A DNA stretch of 64,000 nt, taken from the NCBI GenBank assembly GCA_946894095.1, contig OX335651.1:10314501-10378500 (forward strand). Reading direction: 5' to 3'. The position numbers were made by a program, and so were the translations under genes. Below are positions 1 to 12,639 of the stretch, piece by piece. The stretch comes from Incurvaria masculella. Its lineage: Eukaryota > Arthropoda > Insecta > Lepidoptera > Incurvariidae. A model generated the notes under the pieces. It was not told the DNA's origin. It did not search any database and was given only the letters and a program-made list of their open reading frames with translations. Position 1 is the first letter of the stretch, and every line of letters starts with the position of its first letter.

Positions 1-516
1 CGCAGGCACTGTACAAAACCGTGCTGTTGCGCTCTGGGACCTTCTCGGTTTCAAAGAATAAGACAGGCTCCGTGATGAGGAAGATGCAACATGTCCACAA
101 AAAAGACAATGTGCATAGTGTATGATTTGGTAAGATTTACGAAAATTTTAATTTCAAAACGACTTATAGCTAAAAGTAAACCACGACCGCTGTAGTGAAA
201 AATCGAACAAAACCCAAACAGATTATAAATCTTGATTAAATAAGCTATGTCTGATGACTAATCTTTTCAAGATGTTCTTACTTTATCATTGCGTAATCCA
301 CCTCCAAAGTTATTGTATAAAACGCGCGAAAAATGCGAACTTTCGGACCTTATAACTTAGAAAACAAACACAATTTTACAATGCCAATGGTCATCAGACA
401 TCTAGTTCGATCAAATGAAACTATTTTGAGCAAAATTTTGGATCTCTGACAAGAAATATGTGCGTGATCTTCTTTCCCCTTTTGTATGGGGAGATGAGCG
501 GGATGGGCCACCTTAA
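1..516 (+). mobile_element. TTAA-ended MITE, copy 1 (cut by window edge)
   Basis: Shares nearly its whole length with 42177-42726, including CGTGATGAGGAAGATGCAAC and the end GGGATGGGCCACCTTAA. The left end lies outside the window. It contains no coding capacity. Confidence 0.85.
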
Positions 517-703
517 AAACATAAGTTAAAAACGCAAATACTATATACTTAGAACTAGCCCACGAGGTTACCGCCATGTGGCGTGCACGGACCACCATGT
601 TGTGGCAATTATTTCTACGAACGGCGTGGTCCCAAAATTAATGGCCAAACATCTTGAACGTTTGGATATCGATATTGGGCTCCGAGTTCAGATGCAAAAA
701 GCG

Positions 704-750
704 GTTCTACAAGCTACAGAGACGATTTTCGTCTCTGTAGCTTATAGAAC
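704..750. repeat. Near-perfect hairpin, 22-bp arms
   Basis: GTTCTACAAGCTACAGAGAC..GA pairs with TCGTCTCTGTAGCTTATAGA..AC with one mismatch around a 3-base loop. Confidence 0.85.
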
Positions 751-1432
751 GCAGATGAAGCCTTTAAAATGCATTCTTAGGTTTATATTTATTAGCATTA
801 CTATTTGTGTAGTGTGATGTTAATTTATATCCATATGTAATGTTTGAAATAATATGTGTGAGTTGTGAACAATATTAAAATCCAGCGCCTCATATTTTGA
901 CAAAGATCTAGCACCTATAATAAGTTGTAATCCTAAATACCTATTACATGAGTTTGTGTGAGATTTAAGCATCTTGGTAGTTTTCAAAGTTGTAGAATTG
1001 GATTCAGTGAAACCTCGTCAAGATTTACTTTGTCGCCTCACTTCTCCGCATCACGTAACACCAACGGATGTACTAAACTGGGGTCGTTTGTTCTTATGCC
1101 GAGAATATACTCACACAATTCTGCGGTTTCGAGAGTCTATGAGAGACAACCGCTGGTACCGGCAGAGGTTTATGTAGGCCGACTTACACCAACGTCGCTA
1201 AAAAATTCAGTGCTTTTGATTGTACCACAGACGTTGAAAGATTACCGATTTGACATCTGACAAGGCACCATTTTTTTGCAAAATTCCCTAACCTTGTAAT
1301 TTACTCTAAATATTAGTGAAGGTAAAAATAGTATATTTTTATAAGTCAAACGGCCACTTATTGGACTTTGACCCACATACGTTTTCCTTGGGTGATACGA
1401 TACCAGACTGCCCCGAGCGACTAAATGTACTC

Positions 1433-1466
1433 GAAAGCGCCAAATACGGGGTGCATTTGGCGCTTT
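1433..1466. repeat. Perfect hairpin, 13-bp arms
   Basis: GAAAGCGCCAAAT and ATTTGGCGCTTTC flank an 8-base loop. Orphan in this window. Confidence 0.8.
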
Positions 1467-1917
1467 CTCGCGAAAACACAATCAACGAAGCACTATACTA
1501 ATTGGTTTGCGGACGAATACATAACTATCGAGCTTATTTAAATTACTTTTGAAGAATCCCAGGTTGAAGAAAAGCACTCGCCGGCACATAGTTTCATTCT
1601 CTGGGGATGCGGCAGACATACGAGTTTGAGGGTTCTCAAAAGCCTGACGTCGACAACAAATTGGTGCTAAGATTATCTGCAGTGTATGCTCTGGATAAGG
1701 GTTGGATAGGGTATAAGGGATGCAAGTTCCATAGAGCAGCATCGATGGTAATAGCTGTAAAATAGACCATGTGCCCCTACAAAACGTCTGTGGCTCAGAG
1801 AATCCAGGCCATCGGTAAGTTTAGGGCATTCAACAACAGCTATACAGGCGCTGTATTGAGACCAACGGCACCAAACGGTACCAGAAGTCTTTTTAGATTA
1901 CCGCGGACGTTGAATAT

Positions 1918-2094
1918 GACTGAAAACTTACGGATTTTCACGCGGCGGGAGGAGACATTCTCCAACGTTTCGAGCTGCTCATTCAGCCCGTTGGCGGATG
2001 TAGCGGCTGCCTTCTTGACAACGGGCTGAACGATCGGCTCGAAACGTCGGAGAATGTATCTTCCCGCCAAGTGAAAAGCCGTAAGTTTTCAAAC
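1918..2094. repeat. Long foldback, about 75-bp arms
   Basis: The left arm (GAAAACTTACGGATTTTCAC to GCTCATTCAGCCCGTT) mirrors the right arm (AACGGGCTGAACGATCGGCT to GCCGTAAGTTTTCAAAC) at about 85 percent by eye, with a 27-base loop at 1993-2019. The outer part matches the foldback at 27300. Confidence 0.85.
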
Positions 2095-2674
2095 AAGTAC
2101 TAGGAGTGACTTCCCAAATGTGGCTACAGTATTTCACAACCGGCCGAATCTGTAATTTGTACAGTACGTAGTTACGCCTTGAAAAGAAACTTTCGCATAG
2201 GTATAGGGTCCCCATTTTGGAGGCGAGTTTAGCCTTGGACTCAATAAAGTTCCGAAAACCGGCGGCTTTGGAAATGTTGAAGCTCACTAGGTCGAGGTGC
2301 TCCGAGACAGGTACGATATTGCCTTGAAAACTTGCTCGGAAAGGGAAGGGATCACCCTTGGCAGAAAAAACGCAGCGTCTTGCGAAAGTTGAAGGCGACT
2401 TGAAAATGTAACACTACGTGTTAAAATTGAACTGAATTTTCAATTGAACGAATCAAACTGATACACACTTCAACAGATTCTTTGGTTGGATACAGAGGCA
2501 GCCGATCCCTTCTTAATTCCATATTTTACTCAACTACGATACATTAATACATATTATATTATTATATATATTGTATATTGTATATATTACGGTATATGTA
2601 TGTTTATGGAGTTAATTTTTTTTTCTTTTCAAATTCTGGTGTGTCACCTACCTACAGATATTTCTATTGCCTTT

Positions 2675-2823
2675 CCTTATCACCCCAAGGGTTGACTGGA
2701 AGAAATCACTCTTAGTGATAAGTCCGCCTTTGTGCAGTATTGTTGTTTTGCTGTATGTTTTCTCTGTAATTGTATTTTTGTTTATGCACAATAAATAATT
2801 TATTCATTCATTCATTAATTCAC
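2675..2823 (+). mobile_element. LINE 3' tail (CR1/Jockey-like)
   Basis: GGGTTGACTGGAAGAAATCA, GTGATAAGTCCGCCTTTGTG and GCACAATAAATAATTTATTC, followed by an ATTC microsatellite, is the usual 3' untranslated end of a common lepidopteran LINE. No reverse transcriptase remains upstream. Confidence 0.65.
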
Positions 2824-2829
2824 TGGGTG

Positions 2830-4460
2830 ATGCCCGTGACTCCTTTATGTGAAATTTTATGTGGTGGTCAGCATAGAAATCTGAAGTCCGAGTGTGACTT
2901 TGACAGCTTGAAAAAGTAAAACCACAGAATATCTAGTAAAAACTTGTGCAGAGTCTTACGTTTTTACGGAACTTCGAAGTTCCATAAACGCCAGTTTATG
3001 TGACAACTGGGACTAGCAGCTCAGAAATCAACTCCAAACGTCGGCTTAAACGAGTAAGCGATTTATAACACTGTCTTTTCGAAAACATTTTAATAATAAT
3101 TTGTAACAACAGTGAAAGTCTAACTAAACAAACATCCGATGACACTTGTTGGTATTACAAATGTAGGCCAAATTTTCTTGCTATTATTTTCTTCAATATT
3201 CACTAAAGCTACCTATCACAGGTACTATCACCTGTGATCGGTAAATTTCGTGCTTTCGTAAACAAGAAAAATATTCGAAACAAGTACCTGCTTATAACAA
3301 CGGCGTACATACCTTATATGTACGGAATACGATATTCCATACCCTCATACTGAGTCAGCCATTCTAAGCAAAACCGTGTTAATTGGGAATACGTTGAACC
3401 CGTCTAGGAATTAATCTAAATTATGATATTTTAGCCTCCCACTTCAGGATCCCATATGAAAAGACCGGTGAAGCGTGAACGTGTACACCTGACGAGGGTC
3501 CCGTCACTGTGCCGTCACTGGTGGCTACAGAAATCTAGCTTTTTCTCAAAAAGTATCTCGTTTTGAGCAAAAGTAATTAGTTGATGGACAGCTACATAAG
3601 GGTATCTATGTATATTGGTATGTTTTTATTTTTAAACAACCGTTAATTAGTTAAGCGTTAAGGCTGTTCCGACCCAAATAAAGTTGTTTGCACACATAAC
3701 GCAAAAAGTATTGCACTTTAAGCCACGAATTCATAATAAAAGTTTAATATAGTCATATTACTTGCAGCAAAAACAATTTCACAATTTCAGGATTATTGGT
3801 TCTGTTACAATTTATTTTAATACGATTTTTATTTAACAGCGCGATCTAACGGTGTAAAACTTCTAATCGGCAATTACAACGAAACCATTAAACCTGAAAT
3901 TGTGAATATGTTTTCGCTGCAACTACTATGGCTATATTTAATATTTTTGACGAATTCGTGCCTTTTTGCGTTCTGTTGTAAAAAAAACATTTTATGGGTC
4001 GGGACATCCTTAAACGTTAATTCGGGACATAAAAAGTTCGACCGACGGGCACCAGAGACAGACCATAAGGGTCCCATTTTTCGCTTTCTGCGACGGAACC
4101 GTAAAAAGTAATAAATATAATTATTGGTTAATTTTACTAAATTTATTGAGATTTTATTCGTAAAGTATGGTGCACAACTCTTGGCACGTACCTTATGCGT
4201 ATCTCGACTGAGGTTGCCAACCGCATGGAACATGTCTACTTACCATTATGGATGGTGAAAATGCGGTTATGTCATTGATTTATTGGATACATTATGTAAG
4301 ATGGTGACACGTTTTCTATCCATCATTGTAACCAGACTGACAGTGGCCTTAATCATATGCTGTTGCCTCTGTTCGATGTTCTCAAAATTCTTAATAGCGC
4401 GAGGCGTATATTTTGATAAGTACAGTCACGTATTTTCCTGTCCTCACTCCAGAAATAGAG
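2830..4460. other. AT-rich DNA, no gene seen
   Basis: Unique-looking AT-rich sequence. The only structure noted is a small hairpin at 3215-3238 (ATCACAGGT / ACCTGTGAT). A 119-codon minus frame (3874-4233) has no protein-like features. Confidence 0.5.
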
Positions 4461-4465
4461 ACCAG

Positions 4466-4842
4466 TTTTAATAGAGCGGCTCGTAGTCTAGTGGCACGGG
4501 GACTTGCCTAGCGTACCAAAGGTCTGGGTTCAAATCCTCGCCCCGTTCATGCACCAATTTCTTTCTCTTTCTGAGTTGGACAAGTGCATTACGTCTCAAT
4601 TCGAGCTGTTAGATGTCGGTCCCATTCCTTGTTAGTACCATCGCATTAGATGGAAAGATGGTCGAAGGGGTAATAAAAAATGTCCGTGTTTTCCACCCAG
4701 TTCAATGTAGCCGTGCTCATAAAGGGAAGGTCCTGGCATGGCACCTTAATTCCTTCGGGAATGTGGTGTATAACACTGGGCTAATATCATAACGGTCGTT
4801 GTGTAGTATTAGCCATCCATGTTGCATAAAAAAAACCTACTA
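4466..4842 (+). mobile_element. tRNA-headed SINE, full length
   Basis: The head carries a pol III box A (TAGTCTAGTGG) and box B (GGTTCAAATCC) at tRNA-like spacing. The body follows, with CTTTCTCTTTCTGAGTTGG, CCGTGCTCATAAAGGGAAGG and TCCTGGCATGGCACC. It ends in an A-rich tail (CATAAAAAAAACC). This is the best reference copy of the family in the window. Confidence 0.85.
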
Positions 4843-5004
4843 TCGTTGAAGTTGGATTGAAAGTCAGTTAGGAATTCATTCTCTTTCCAGTTTAACGACA
4901 TGGAAAAACCTACGCTCAAAGATTTAGTCACCTACTTAGATTTAATATCTAAGAACTATAAGAATTATTATTAATCACTATTTTAAAACTTACGCGGGAC
5001 ATAA

Positions 5005-5128
5005 CTATAATATTTAGTTTGACGGCTTACCGCGCGTATGAAGATGGAGCCCATGTGAGGCTCCGAAAAGTCGAGTAGCACGTCCTTCTCCTTATACGCG
5101 CGGTAAGCCATCAAAATAAATATTATAA
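5005..5128. mobile_element. Short MITE with about 45-bp terminal repeats
   Basis: ATAATATTTAGTTTGACGGC and GGCTTACCGCGCGTAT at left mirror ATACGCGCGGTAAGCCATCA and AATAAATATTATAA at right. The whole element is little more than a hairpin with a loop of about 40 bases. Confidence 0.75.
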
Positions 5129-5294
5129 TTATTATTTAATTATCTACAACTTATAATTATTATGATAATTATCAATGCTACAGTCAAGTAAAGGTCTCGA
5201 TACAACCCTGGTTTCGCAAATAATGGCGATTCCTAGGGGAATGTAGCAGAATGGGAATTGGAAATATTTACCGGGTACATGGCTGACGCTATGG

Positions 5295-5393
5295 ACTTGG
5301 GATCAGCCATGACATGAGAACTTGGGATCAGCCACAACATGGGAACTTGGGATCAGCCATAACATGGGAACTTCGAATCAGCAATACATGGGG
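5295..5393 (+). repeat. 25-bp minisatellite, four units
   Basis: ACTTGGGATCAGCCA recurs at 5295, 5320 and 5345 and, degenerate, at 5370, an exact 25-base period; each unit ends with a variant of ACATGGGA. Confidence 0.9.
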
Positions 5394-5730
5394 ACGTGGT
5401 AGCATCCTAGAAATTCCTTGTATTACACGTCTACATTGACATTCGTGAAAAATAAGGCTAGTTTGTTTTTCCTCCGACCGCACCCAGGTCGAATATGTAT
5501 CAGACACAATGAATGAAAAATAAATATTATAATAAATCAGAAAAGGTATTTACAAATTGATATTCGCATAATATACAGGATGTCGTAGTGGCGTAATGTA
5601 AAAATACGGTTAACGTGACGTTAACTATCCATGCCCATACTAGTCCATAATAAAAAAAAGATAATAGACAAATTATCCACTTGTCTTGTCTCCCTAATAT
5701 TACTTCATCATGGAGTTTCGTTAGTTGAAA

Positions 5731-6033
5731 AACCGGCCAAGTGCGAGTCGGACTCCCACACGAAGGGTTCCGTACCATCGTACAAGATTTAACAAAAAAA
5801 AAAGACGTTTTTTGTATGGGACCCCCCTTTAATTTTTATTATTTTTTGATGTTACCTGTTTTTGTTGTTATAGCGGCAAAATAAATACATACTCTGTGAA
5901 AATTTCAGCTGCCTACCTATTACGGTTCATGAGATACAGCCCTGTGACAGACGGACGGACGGACGGACGGACGGACGGACAGTGGAGGCTTAGTAATAGG
6001 GTTCCGTTTTCACCCTTTGGGTACGGAACCCTA
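5731..6033 (+). mobile_element. GGGTTCCGT-ended element with GACG microsatellite
   Basis: Begins AACCGGCCAAGTGCGAGTCG, passes GGGTTCCGTACC and a GACG tract, and ends GGGTACGGAACCCTAAAA. The inner ends GGGTTCCGTACC and GGTACGGAACCC are inverted repeats. Microsatellite-associated elements of this sort are common in Lepidoptera and have been proposed to be Helitron relatives. Confidence 0.8.
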
Positions 6034-6219
6034 AAAATGGTTAGATTTGGAACCTTTTTTCAGGATGGGCCAATGATCAAAGTCCAACCTAAAGTAGGCT
6101 GCTCCATCGGGTTACGTTGGGCGTTAGGATGTGGCTCTTCTAGAGTTATGCAACGAAGCAATGTACAACCAGCTTGATGACAGCGGGGAAAAATTAAACG
6201 CAAGAGGCCCATTACTGTG

Positions 6220-6395
6220 GGACAAGGAGTGCGGGCAACCTGTTACGTGCGGTGCTGGCAAGTGCGGTTGCATAGCCTGCGTCTGCGCATAACCCGCTTC
6301 GCTGATGCCGAGTACCTCACTCGCTCTAACTAGGTCATACGCGGCGCGCTGCCCGGAAACCGGTTCGGTACAGTTCGGGAGCACAGCGCGACAGG
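6220..6395. other. GC-rich stretch, no gene assigned
   Basis: Right of a GGGTTCCGT-type element; contains GTGCGGTGCTGGCAAGTGCG and GGCGCGCTGCCCGGAAACCG. No recognisable product. Confidence 0.3.
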
Positions 6396-7121
6396 GGAGA
6401 GAAATATTAATAACATATACCTGTACCTAGCTGTTGCCCGACGCTTCGCTCACGTGAGTTCCGATTTAAAGTTCGACGAACAATAATCGGCTTTTATCAG
6501 TATTCTCTTAACCCCACTGCTTACCCCTCAGGTAATTTAGATTAATGGTACGTATCCTATGATTGATATAATTAATTAATCTATGCGTAGATAAACCGCA
6601 TGAAAATAGGATAAGCGGTTCTCAAGTTATAGGTACAGGCAGACTAAAGGATGGGTTTTAGGAGTTGTGATGTTAACCTCCGCCCAAATAATGCCGTGAG
6701 TAGAAAGCAGTTTAATCTTTTAAAATGAACAGTAACCACGGTAATCTAAAAACTTACTTAACTACCAAGGGTCACCCAAATCGGTGACATACATCAAAGA
6801 ATAATTAATAGATTTAATTCAATTTGCTTTACATTTATGTTCAGTGGGATGGTGGTTCCTAGTACAAAAACGCAAGGAAACATCAGTAAGAAAATCTTAT
6901 CACAAAACCACCAGAATGAAAAAAGCATACCTATTCATTTTACTAGAGGTATATAATTCGATAATTCAGCATAACGGACGACATGCCAAAAATCACAGCC
7001 ACTCTTGACTAGCAAGCGAAACTCGACTGTAAACTTATAATATTTCTGGACTCACACCGTTAATATACAACATACAATGAGAAATAAGAAAGACAGCTTA
7101 ACTGGTCTGGTGTAGCTGCAA

Positions 7122-7350
7122 GCCCCCTTTTGTGTCCCGTGCCACCCGTCCCTCGACTCTATGTGGATCGAAAACGGCAAATGCCGAAATATTCCTGCTT
7201 TTTACCACCTATAAATTGTGTTTCAGGTTCGGTTCCTGGTTTCCGATCCTGTGCTCCCCGCACCCCATTGCAGCTCCAGAGGTGCTGCGCGCCACCCGAT
7301 CCACATACAGTCGAGAGACGGTGGCGCGGGGCACTAAACGGGGCGCGCAC
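7122..7350. mobile_element. TIR element with about 49-bp ends
   Basis: CCCGTGCCACCCGTCCCTCG and ACTCTATGTGGATCG at left mirror CGATCCACATACAGTCGAGA and GACGGTGGCGCGGGG at right. The GC-rich ends explain the spurious open frames here. Confidence 0.7.
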
Positions 7351-8339
7351 CAATCTTATTTCTTATTGGATGTTGTACATTAACGGGTGCAAGTCCAGAA
7401 AGAATATTAATTAATATTAATTGTTGTTTTTTTGCGTTTGTTGTAGATACAGCATAAACCTAGTATAACCTTTGGTGAGCTGTTAAGGGAAGCATCAGGT
7501 GAGTAATTCACCAAAACATGTTTTATCCGCCGCATAAGCGTGGAATTTCACAGAAGTAATGCCAAAAGTGTATTAGGGACAATGGCAGCCTCTCATAAAT
7601 TTTATAAAATTTTCTGCTTATAATTTAATTCCATATTGTTCTATTCCCTATCACACGTAGGTAGTTTGTTGTATAAACACGAAATAAAATTAAAATGAAC
7701 TAAAGCTATCTTAAATTAATATTAAACAGTCTAATATCTAAAAGTAAAATTTAAAATAAAACTAAAACTAATAGGTAGTTTAGCTTATATTGAGATCATT
7801 TATGTGTTCAATAATTACTCTTTCTGCGACAATCATTACTACCTACTATAATTATTTTAAAAAGCCCCAGATAATAAGATTTTGGTGATTTATCAAAGGA
7901 TATGAATGAGTTCCGTCATTTTTCAAAGTCGCTTTTAAGCCGAACTCTACCAATTAGTTGCGGTAACCAGTGGTTAAGCAATAGCTCCTATATAGGTACT
8001 AGTATTGCTCCGATCTTGGCCTTAAATAATCAAGCGATTTCATATCCTAAATGTATGAATATTTAAAATTAATTAACTGATATCACATGCTTATGTTCGT
8101 GTACAGAATCAGTTAAATTGCTTGCGATTATAAGGTTGTAGTGCTTTCGTAATAACTTTGATGGGCAGTCAACCTTTGCGTCCAACGATAATATTTCCAT
8201 ACATATATACCTACCATCACGCCGCTTCTTGGCAAGGGGTATATAGAGATAATAGAGCGTCACATGGTACGATCAAAACATATTAATCATAGCATATCAA
8301 AACATGACATAGTAAATATTATTAAATTTGAAAGTTTTA

Positions 8340-8676
8340 ATGTATGAATGTTATGTTTGGATGTTTCTTACTCAATCACGCAAAAACGGCTCAACGGATT
8401 TAGATGAAATTTGGGGGGAAACAGTTTATTTCCTGGATTAACACATAGGATACTTTTTATCCCGGAATGATGTTAGGTTGCTGTAATATTATAAAAAAAC
8501 GGAGTTCCTGTAGTCGGTATCAATTTTTAATTTGCTACAAATATGTACCAAGGCCTTTTGGAATATTCTTAATCCATGGAATAGTCCTTTGGGTTACTTA
8601 TTATCCAGGAAATAATTCAGCCCGACATTAGTTCAAAACTTCATTGACCCGATCGGACAACGACGACCTCAGCTAG
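8340..8676 (+). mobile_element. Helitron-like element, 5' truncated
   Basis: Shares AACGGATTTAGATGAAATTT, TTATCCAGGAAATAATTCAG and the CTAG terminus (GACCTCAGCTAG, T next) with the element at 34.6-35.6 kb. Confidence 0.6.
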
Positions 8677-9032
8677 TTTCTTATGTTTTATTTTATTATA
8701 TTTGGTAATTTCACAGTCCTTTCACTTATACCAATAAACACAAAAATAAGATATAAATTAGTAATTTCCAATTATAGCAACCACTTTAAAACATGCAATA
8801 AGCACGGAAACCATAATAAAATTAATATTGAAAAAATGAAATTGAGCAAAAATCCAAGAACAAAAGTTCAAGTTCAATGGCAAGATAAGTCCAGGCAAAC
8901 ATTTCTTCGTCAACTGAGTTGTGGATTCCTAGAACCAACTGCCACAGTAGGTGATAAGTGCTAAAACAGTTTTAATACCTGCATAAATATAATAATAATA
9001 ATAATATAAATATATAATATTATATTATAACA

Positions 9033-9298
9033 TACAGGATGTTAACGGAGGTATGGTCCAAAAGCTAGCCATGTAATTCCTTGACAAAATTGGAGCAAAA
9101 AAGGTAGAAGACATTTTGTTGCCCAACTTAAAAAAAAAGTCATCCCCATAATTTTTTGTAAATACCTGCACACAAAATGTATGGGGAGGACGATTTATTT
9201 TTCAGTCGTACAAAAAAATGGTGTCTACCTTTTGTGCTCCAAATAAGCCAAGGAACACGTGGTTAACGTTTGGACCATACCTCCGCTAACAGCCTGTA
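9033..9298. mobile_element. 266-bp MITE, probable TA target
   Basis: TACAGGATGTTAACGGAGGT at left mirrors ACCTCCGCTAACAGCCTGTA at right, flanked by TA on the right. The interior is also self-complementary (CCCCATAATTTTTTG against ACAAAATGTATGGGG). Confidence 0.75.
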
Positions 9299-9764
9299 TA
9301 ATAACTTAAGAATTAATACTTATGATTAATGATAAGATTGCTCCAAAATAATAACTCGATAAACACGCTTACAGCTGCTAATGTCATAAACCAATATGTA
9401 AACTACAATAATAATATGATATACAAACGTATACGTACCGTAAAACGATCTCGGAGCTAATCATATTAAAGAAGGCGATATATAAACATTTCGTCATACA
9501 TTCGTCCTACACACCCTATACTCGATTGTCTTTTACCAAATCTTGCTTCAGTTGTCAATGCGCTCCAGTTTCATCTTTAGCAACGATATCGACTTGACGA
9601 AATTGTTGAGCAATTAGACCTTCTTCCACATTACTAAACTATCTAGATTATGCAAACAATATTTTGCCTTGAATGGATTATTAATGTCAACGCTTCTTTT
9701 TTAAGCCACGTAAACAAGTTTCGTAACAAAGTTTACATACGGAATATACACTCCTGAATTTCAT

Positions 9765-10015
9765 TGAGCCCCGATAGCACAAGGGCTATTTCTCATTTTG
9801 CTCAGCTTCCCAAAGAATTAGACTATCAAATGCAAAAACATTTTTTCAAATCCGACTGGCAAATCCAGAGATTGGCGCGTTCAAACAAAAAACAAAAAAA
9901 AACAAACGAATCAATGTTCAAACACCGCATAGAGCTCCTTCCATACTGTTCATACAAAGTGACGTGTTTAATTATACTTTGACGTTGATTGTTGGTCCTT
10001 TCGTGCACTCGGCCC
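9765..10015. mobile_element. TIR element family, copy 1
   Basis: Begins AGCCCCGATAGCACAAGG and ends GTCCTTTCGTGCACTCGGCC, with diverged inverted ends. It shares CATACAAAGTGACGTGTTTA with the copy at 14.4 kb. Confidence 0.6.
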
Positions 10016-10479
10016 TGAATCCGTTGATTACTTCCGAACTATTCTGGTCCATTTACGTATCGTTTATGGAAAAAGATATGTAATATTTCGCTAGCACTGA
10101 ATTCGGAGACGCATGAATTTTTTTCATTTAATGTCGCTCTTTGCTTGTGGCACTGCAATGGATTAACAGAAAACCAAAGTAATGCCCAAGTTAATTCCGC
10201 TCCTGAGAACACTCCTGATTCATGAACTCGGAATTACTAGAATTGACCTCCCATGTTGAAATTTTTGCGGGCGCGGTAGCGGGGAGATGGGGCGCTGGCG
10301 CCCCCGCAACAGAGATCAAAATATTTGGGGGGCAACCACATAGGCACCAAAGATAATACTAATCGTTTACATACTTTGAATTCCTCTGCGTGTCGGGTGG
10401 GGCCCCTGCACAGTTAAATAAAATTTTAATATATATTAACGGTCAGCACATTTATTTAGTTGATTTATGTAGCATGTTT

Positions 10480-10705
10480 CATAATTTCCATGGTTCGGAA
10501 CCCATGTAAAACCCCCTATCTCTACTAGGTTAAGCCCGCACAGTTCATACCCGGTGTCCGTAATTTAAATCTAGTTCAGTGTGGCCGTGCTCATAAATGG
10601 AAGGTCCTGGCATGGCACCTAATACATTTCAGAATGTGGTGGACTTGGCTAATATAATGACGGTATTTATGTGGTATTAACCATCCATATCAGGTACCAG
10701 AAAAC
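10480..10705 (+). mobile_element. SINE, 3' part
   Basis: Carries GTTCGGAACCCATGTAAAA, then AGTGTGGCCGTGCTCATAAA and GGTCCTGGCATGGCACC, matching the body of the full-length SINE at 4.5 kb but lacking the tRNA head. Confidence 0.75.
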
Positions 10706-10719
10706 AATTTAACAAAAAT

Positions 10720-12250
10720 GGCTGCATTTAGTTAAGTAAACATTATTTGTATTTGACCAAACTCTATCCAAAACAGGGCATTAAGTTGCGACTTTTGCAC
10801 GCTCTACTGACTTACTGTATGCCAAATGTAGATGTAGAGCCAAATGAGGTCAAAATAATGATGTTAAAAAGGTTCTTTATTTATGCGTGTATGAGTATTC
10901 CATGAAGGGCCTAGTCGCGTGCCGTAGTCTTCCGTCTGCGGCACGATCCGAAAGACGGCTAGGAAGTAGTTAGGCACTAGAGCCTCCAAACAGTGCTCTA
11001 GGTAAAGAGGGTAGTCTATATTATGTTAGGTTAACTAAGATAAGTTGGATTGCTCCCACACTTTTCCTGGCAACTAACTTTCTGTTACAAATGTGTTTTG
11101 TTAGGTTGATTACGTAATTTAAAATAAACTAAAGGGCGAAACACGAAGTAACTAAGCTAAATTTTCTACTTTACTTATGTACTTAAGAACAATTTTGAAT
11201 AAAGATATGATTTAAATCAAATAAAAACGTATCGAAAGGAGTTGCATCCAATCTAACTGAAGCAGCTCAGCTCGCCTCCGCCACCGAGTTCGTGCTGCAG
11301 TTTCTTCAACTACCCTCACTTTTAAGTCAATGCTAGGGATGTCTCTATTCACAACATGAACATCGGCAGGTTTTTCAGCACTCGAACCACTATCTCTCAT
11401 CTTTACTGTCATCAGATTATTTAAAATTTACTCTATTTCATAATGCAAAAATGGCAAACCTCTAAATCACTATATTTATTTCTAAACTTAGCTATATTTA
11501 AAAAAAAAATAAACGTCAGCCTTTTATTGGCCTCCGAGAATATTCAGTCTCAGGATTGGTTCCGGTGAAGGCAAATATCGTGAGTAATCTTTCAGCCCCT
11601 GACATTACGATATTATTGAATCTAATGTTTCACTGTACCTCACTAATTACGAACGCAGTTCTAGCACGTTCGCCTTTTACGTCCCTATGTGCACCCAACG
11701 CAACAATTTGTCGCGAGTGCGGCCGCTTCACAACGGATTCAAACGGACTGGTGACCAAGTCTGACACTTGGAACTTTTACCAGCTCAAAACACCTCATGT
11801 GCATGTATACCTGTATATTACATCTGTCTCAAATGTTAACAACGCGCGTGTGCAAATGTCCGTTGTAAATATCTCACCAACATAAAGATGGTAGCACGAT
11901 TACTTATTCTGTGACGGTAGTGAGTGTGAAATGGTTCTAAATGAGTAAAACAATTTGTACCGTGACTTTACGTGTGTTTCGAGTTTCTATCACTTCTGTG
12001 ATCTGTGTTTCCTATACCTAACCTATTAATAACTAGTGACTATCTGAGCTGCAGACGTCGCGAGTCTTCCTTTTAGAACATTAGACATTTTTTTTTTATT
12101 GTTTTCTTTTTAAATCTGTTTAAAAACTGGCTCGACTAAAAAAACTCTATAGAATTATCATCATCAAATATAAGAGGAGAACAGAATTTTTGCCCAATCT
12201 GAAACGGAGACGCTTCGCTCGAAATTCGCTCTCGGTCTTTAATTTAAACA
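10720..12250. other. No gene recognised
   Basis: Two modest frames stand out: minus 11212-11412, ending in RWRRRAELLQLDW, and plus 11556-11885, containing CRECGRFTTDSNG. Neither matches a family I know, and no splice context supports them. Confidence 0.35.
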
Positions 12251-12261
12251 AGCTTGATAGC

Positions 12262-12385
12262 TGCTGCAGTCTGTACATCCGCTGGTATGGTGCCTCGCTA
12301 AACGTGGTTTTGCGAGGTGAGGTGGATTTGGCTTTTCTAAATACCTTTGGTCTCTCAGTATAGCCACCCATTCCGGTTTTTCATA
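12262..12385 (+). repeat. Short interspersed repeat, copy 1
   Basis: GCTGGTATGGTGCCTCGCTA and GCGAGGTGAGGTGGATTTGG recur reversed near 31.1 kb. I do not know the family. Confidence 0.55.
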
Positions 12386-12639
12386 AAATAATACTATTGT
12401 ATTTTTTTCGCGTGATTTTTGTGACATACGTAACTACTTAAATTGCGTGTTTTATGTTGACGTACCGACGCAGGTTTAAACATGTTTCGTGAACGGCAAC
12501 CTACTTATATTATTTTGGTCACAGGCAACGGGCGGCTAGGAGATGTCCCGACATTAGTCAAAGAGCCTCCGAAAAAAGTGACTTGTCCGGCGATGCTGAT
12601 TTTACAGATGAGTGCAGACAATACTTACGAGGTCATCGA

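Noticed and set aside
4466..4545. Functional tRNA gene
   Set aside because: Pol III boxes are present, but the sequence runs straight into a SINE body with related copies elsewhere, and the acceptor arms do not pair convincingly.
5295..5393. CRISPR-like direct repeats
   Set aside because: Units are contiguous 25-mers with no spacers, in a eukaryotic genome; it is a minisatellite.
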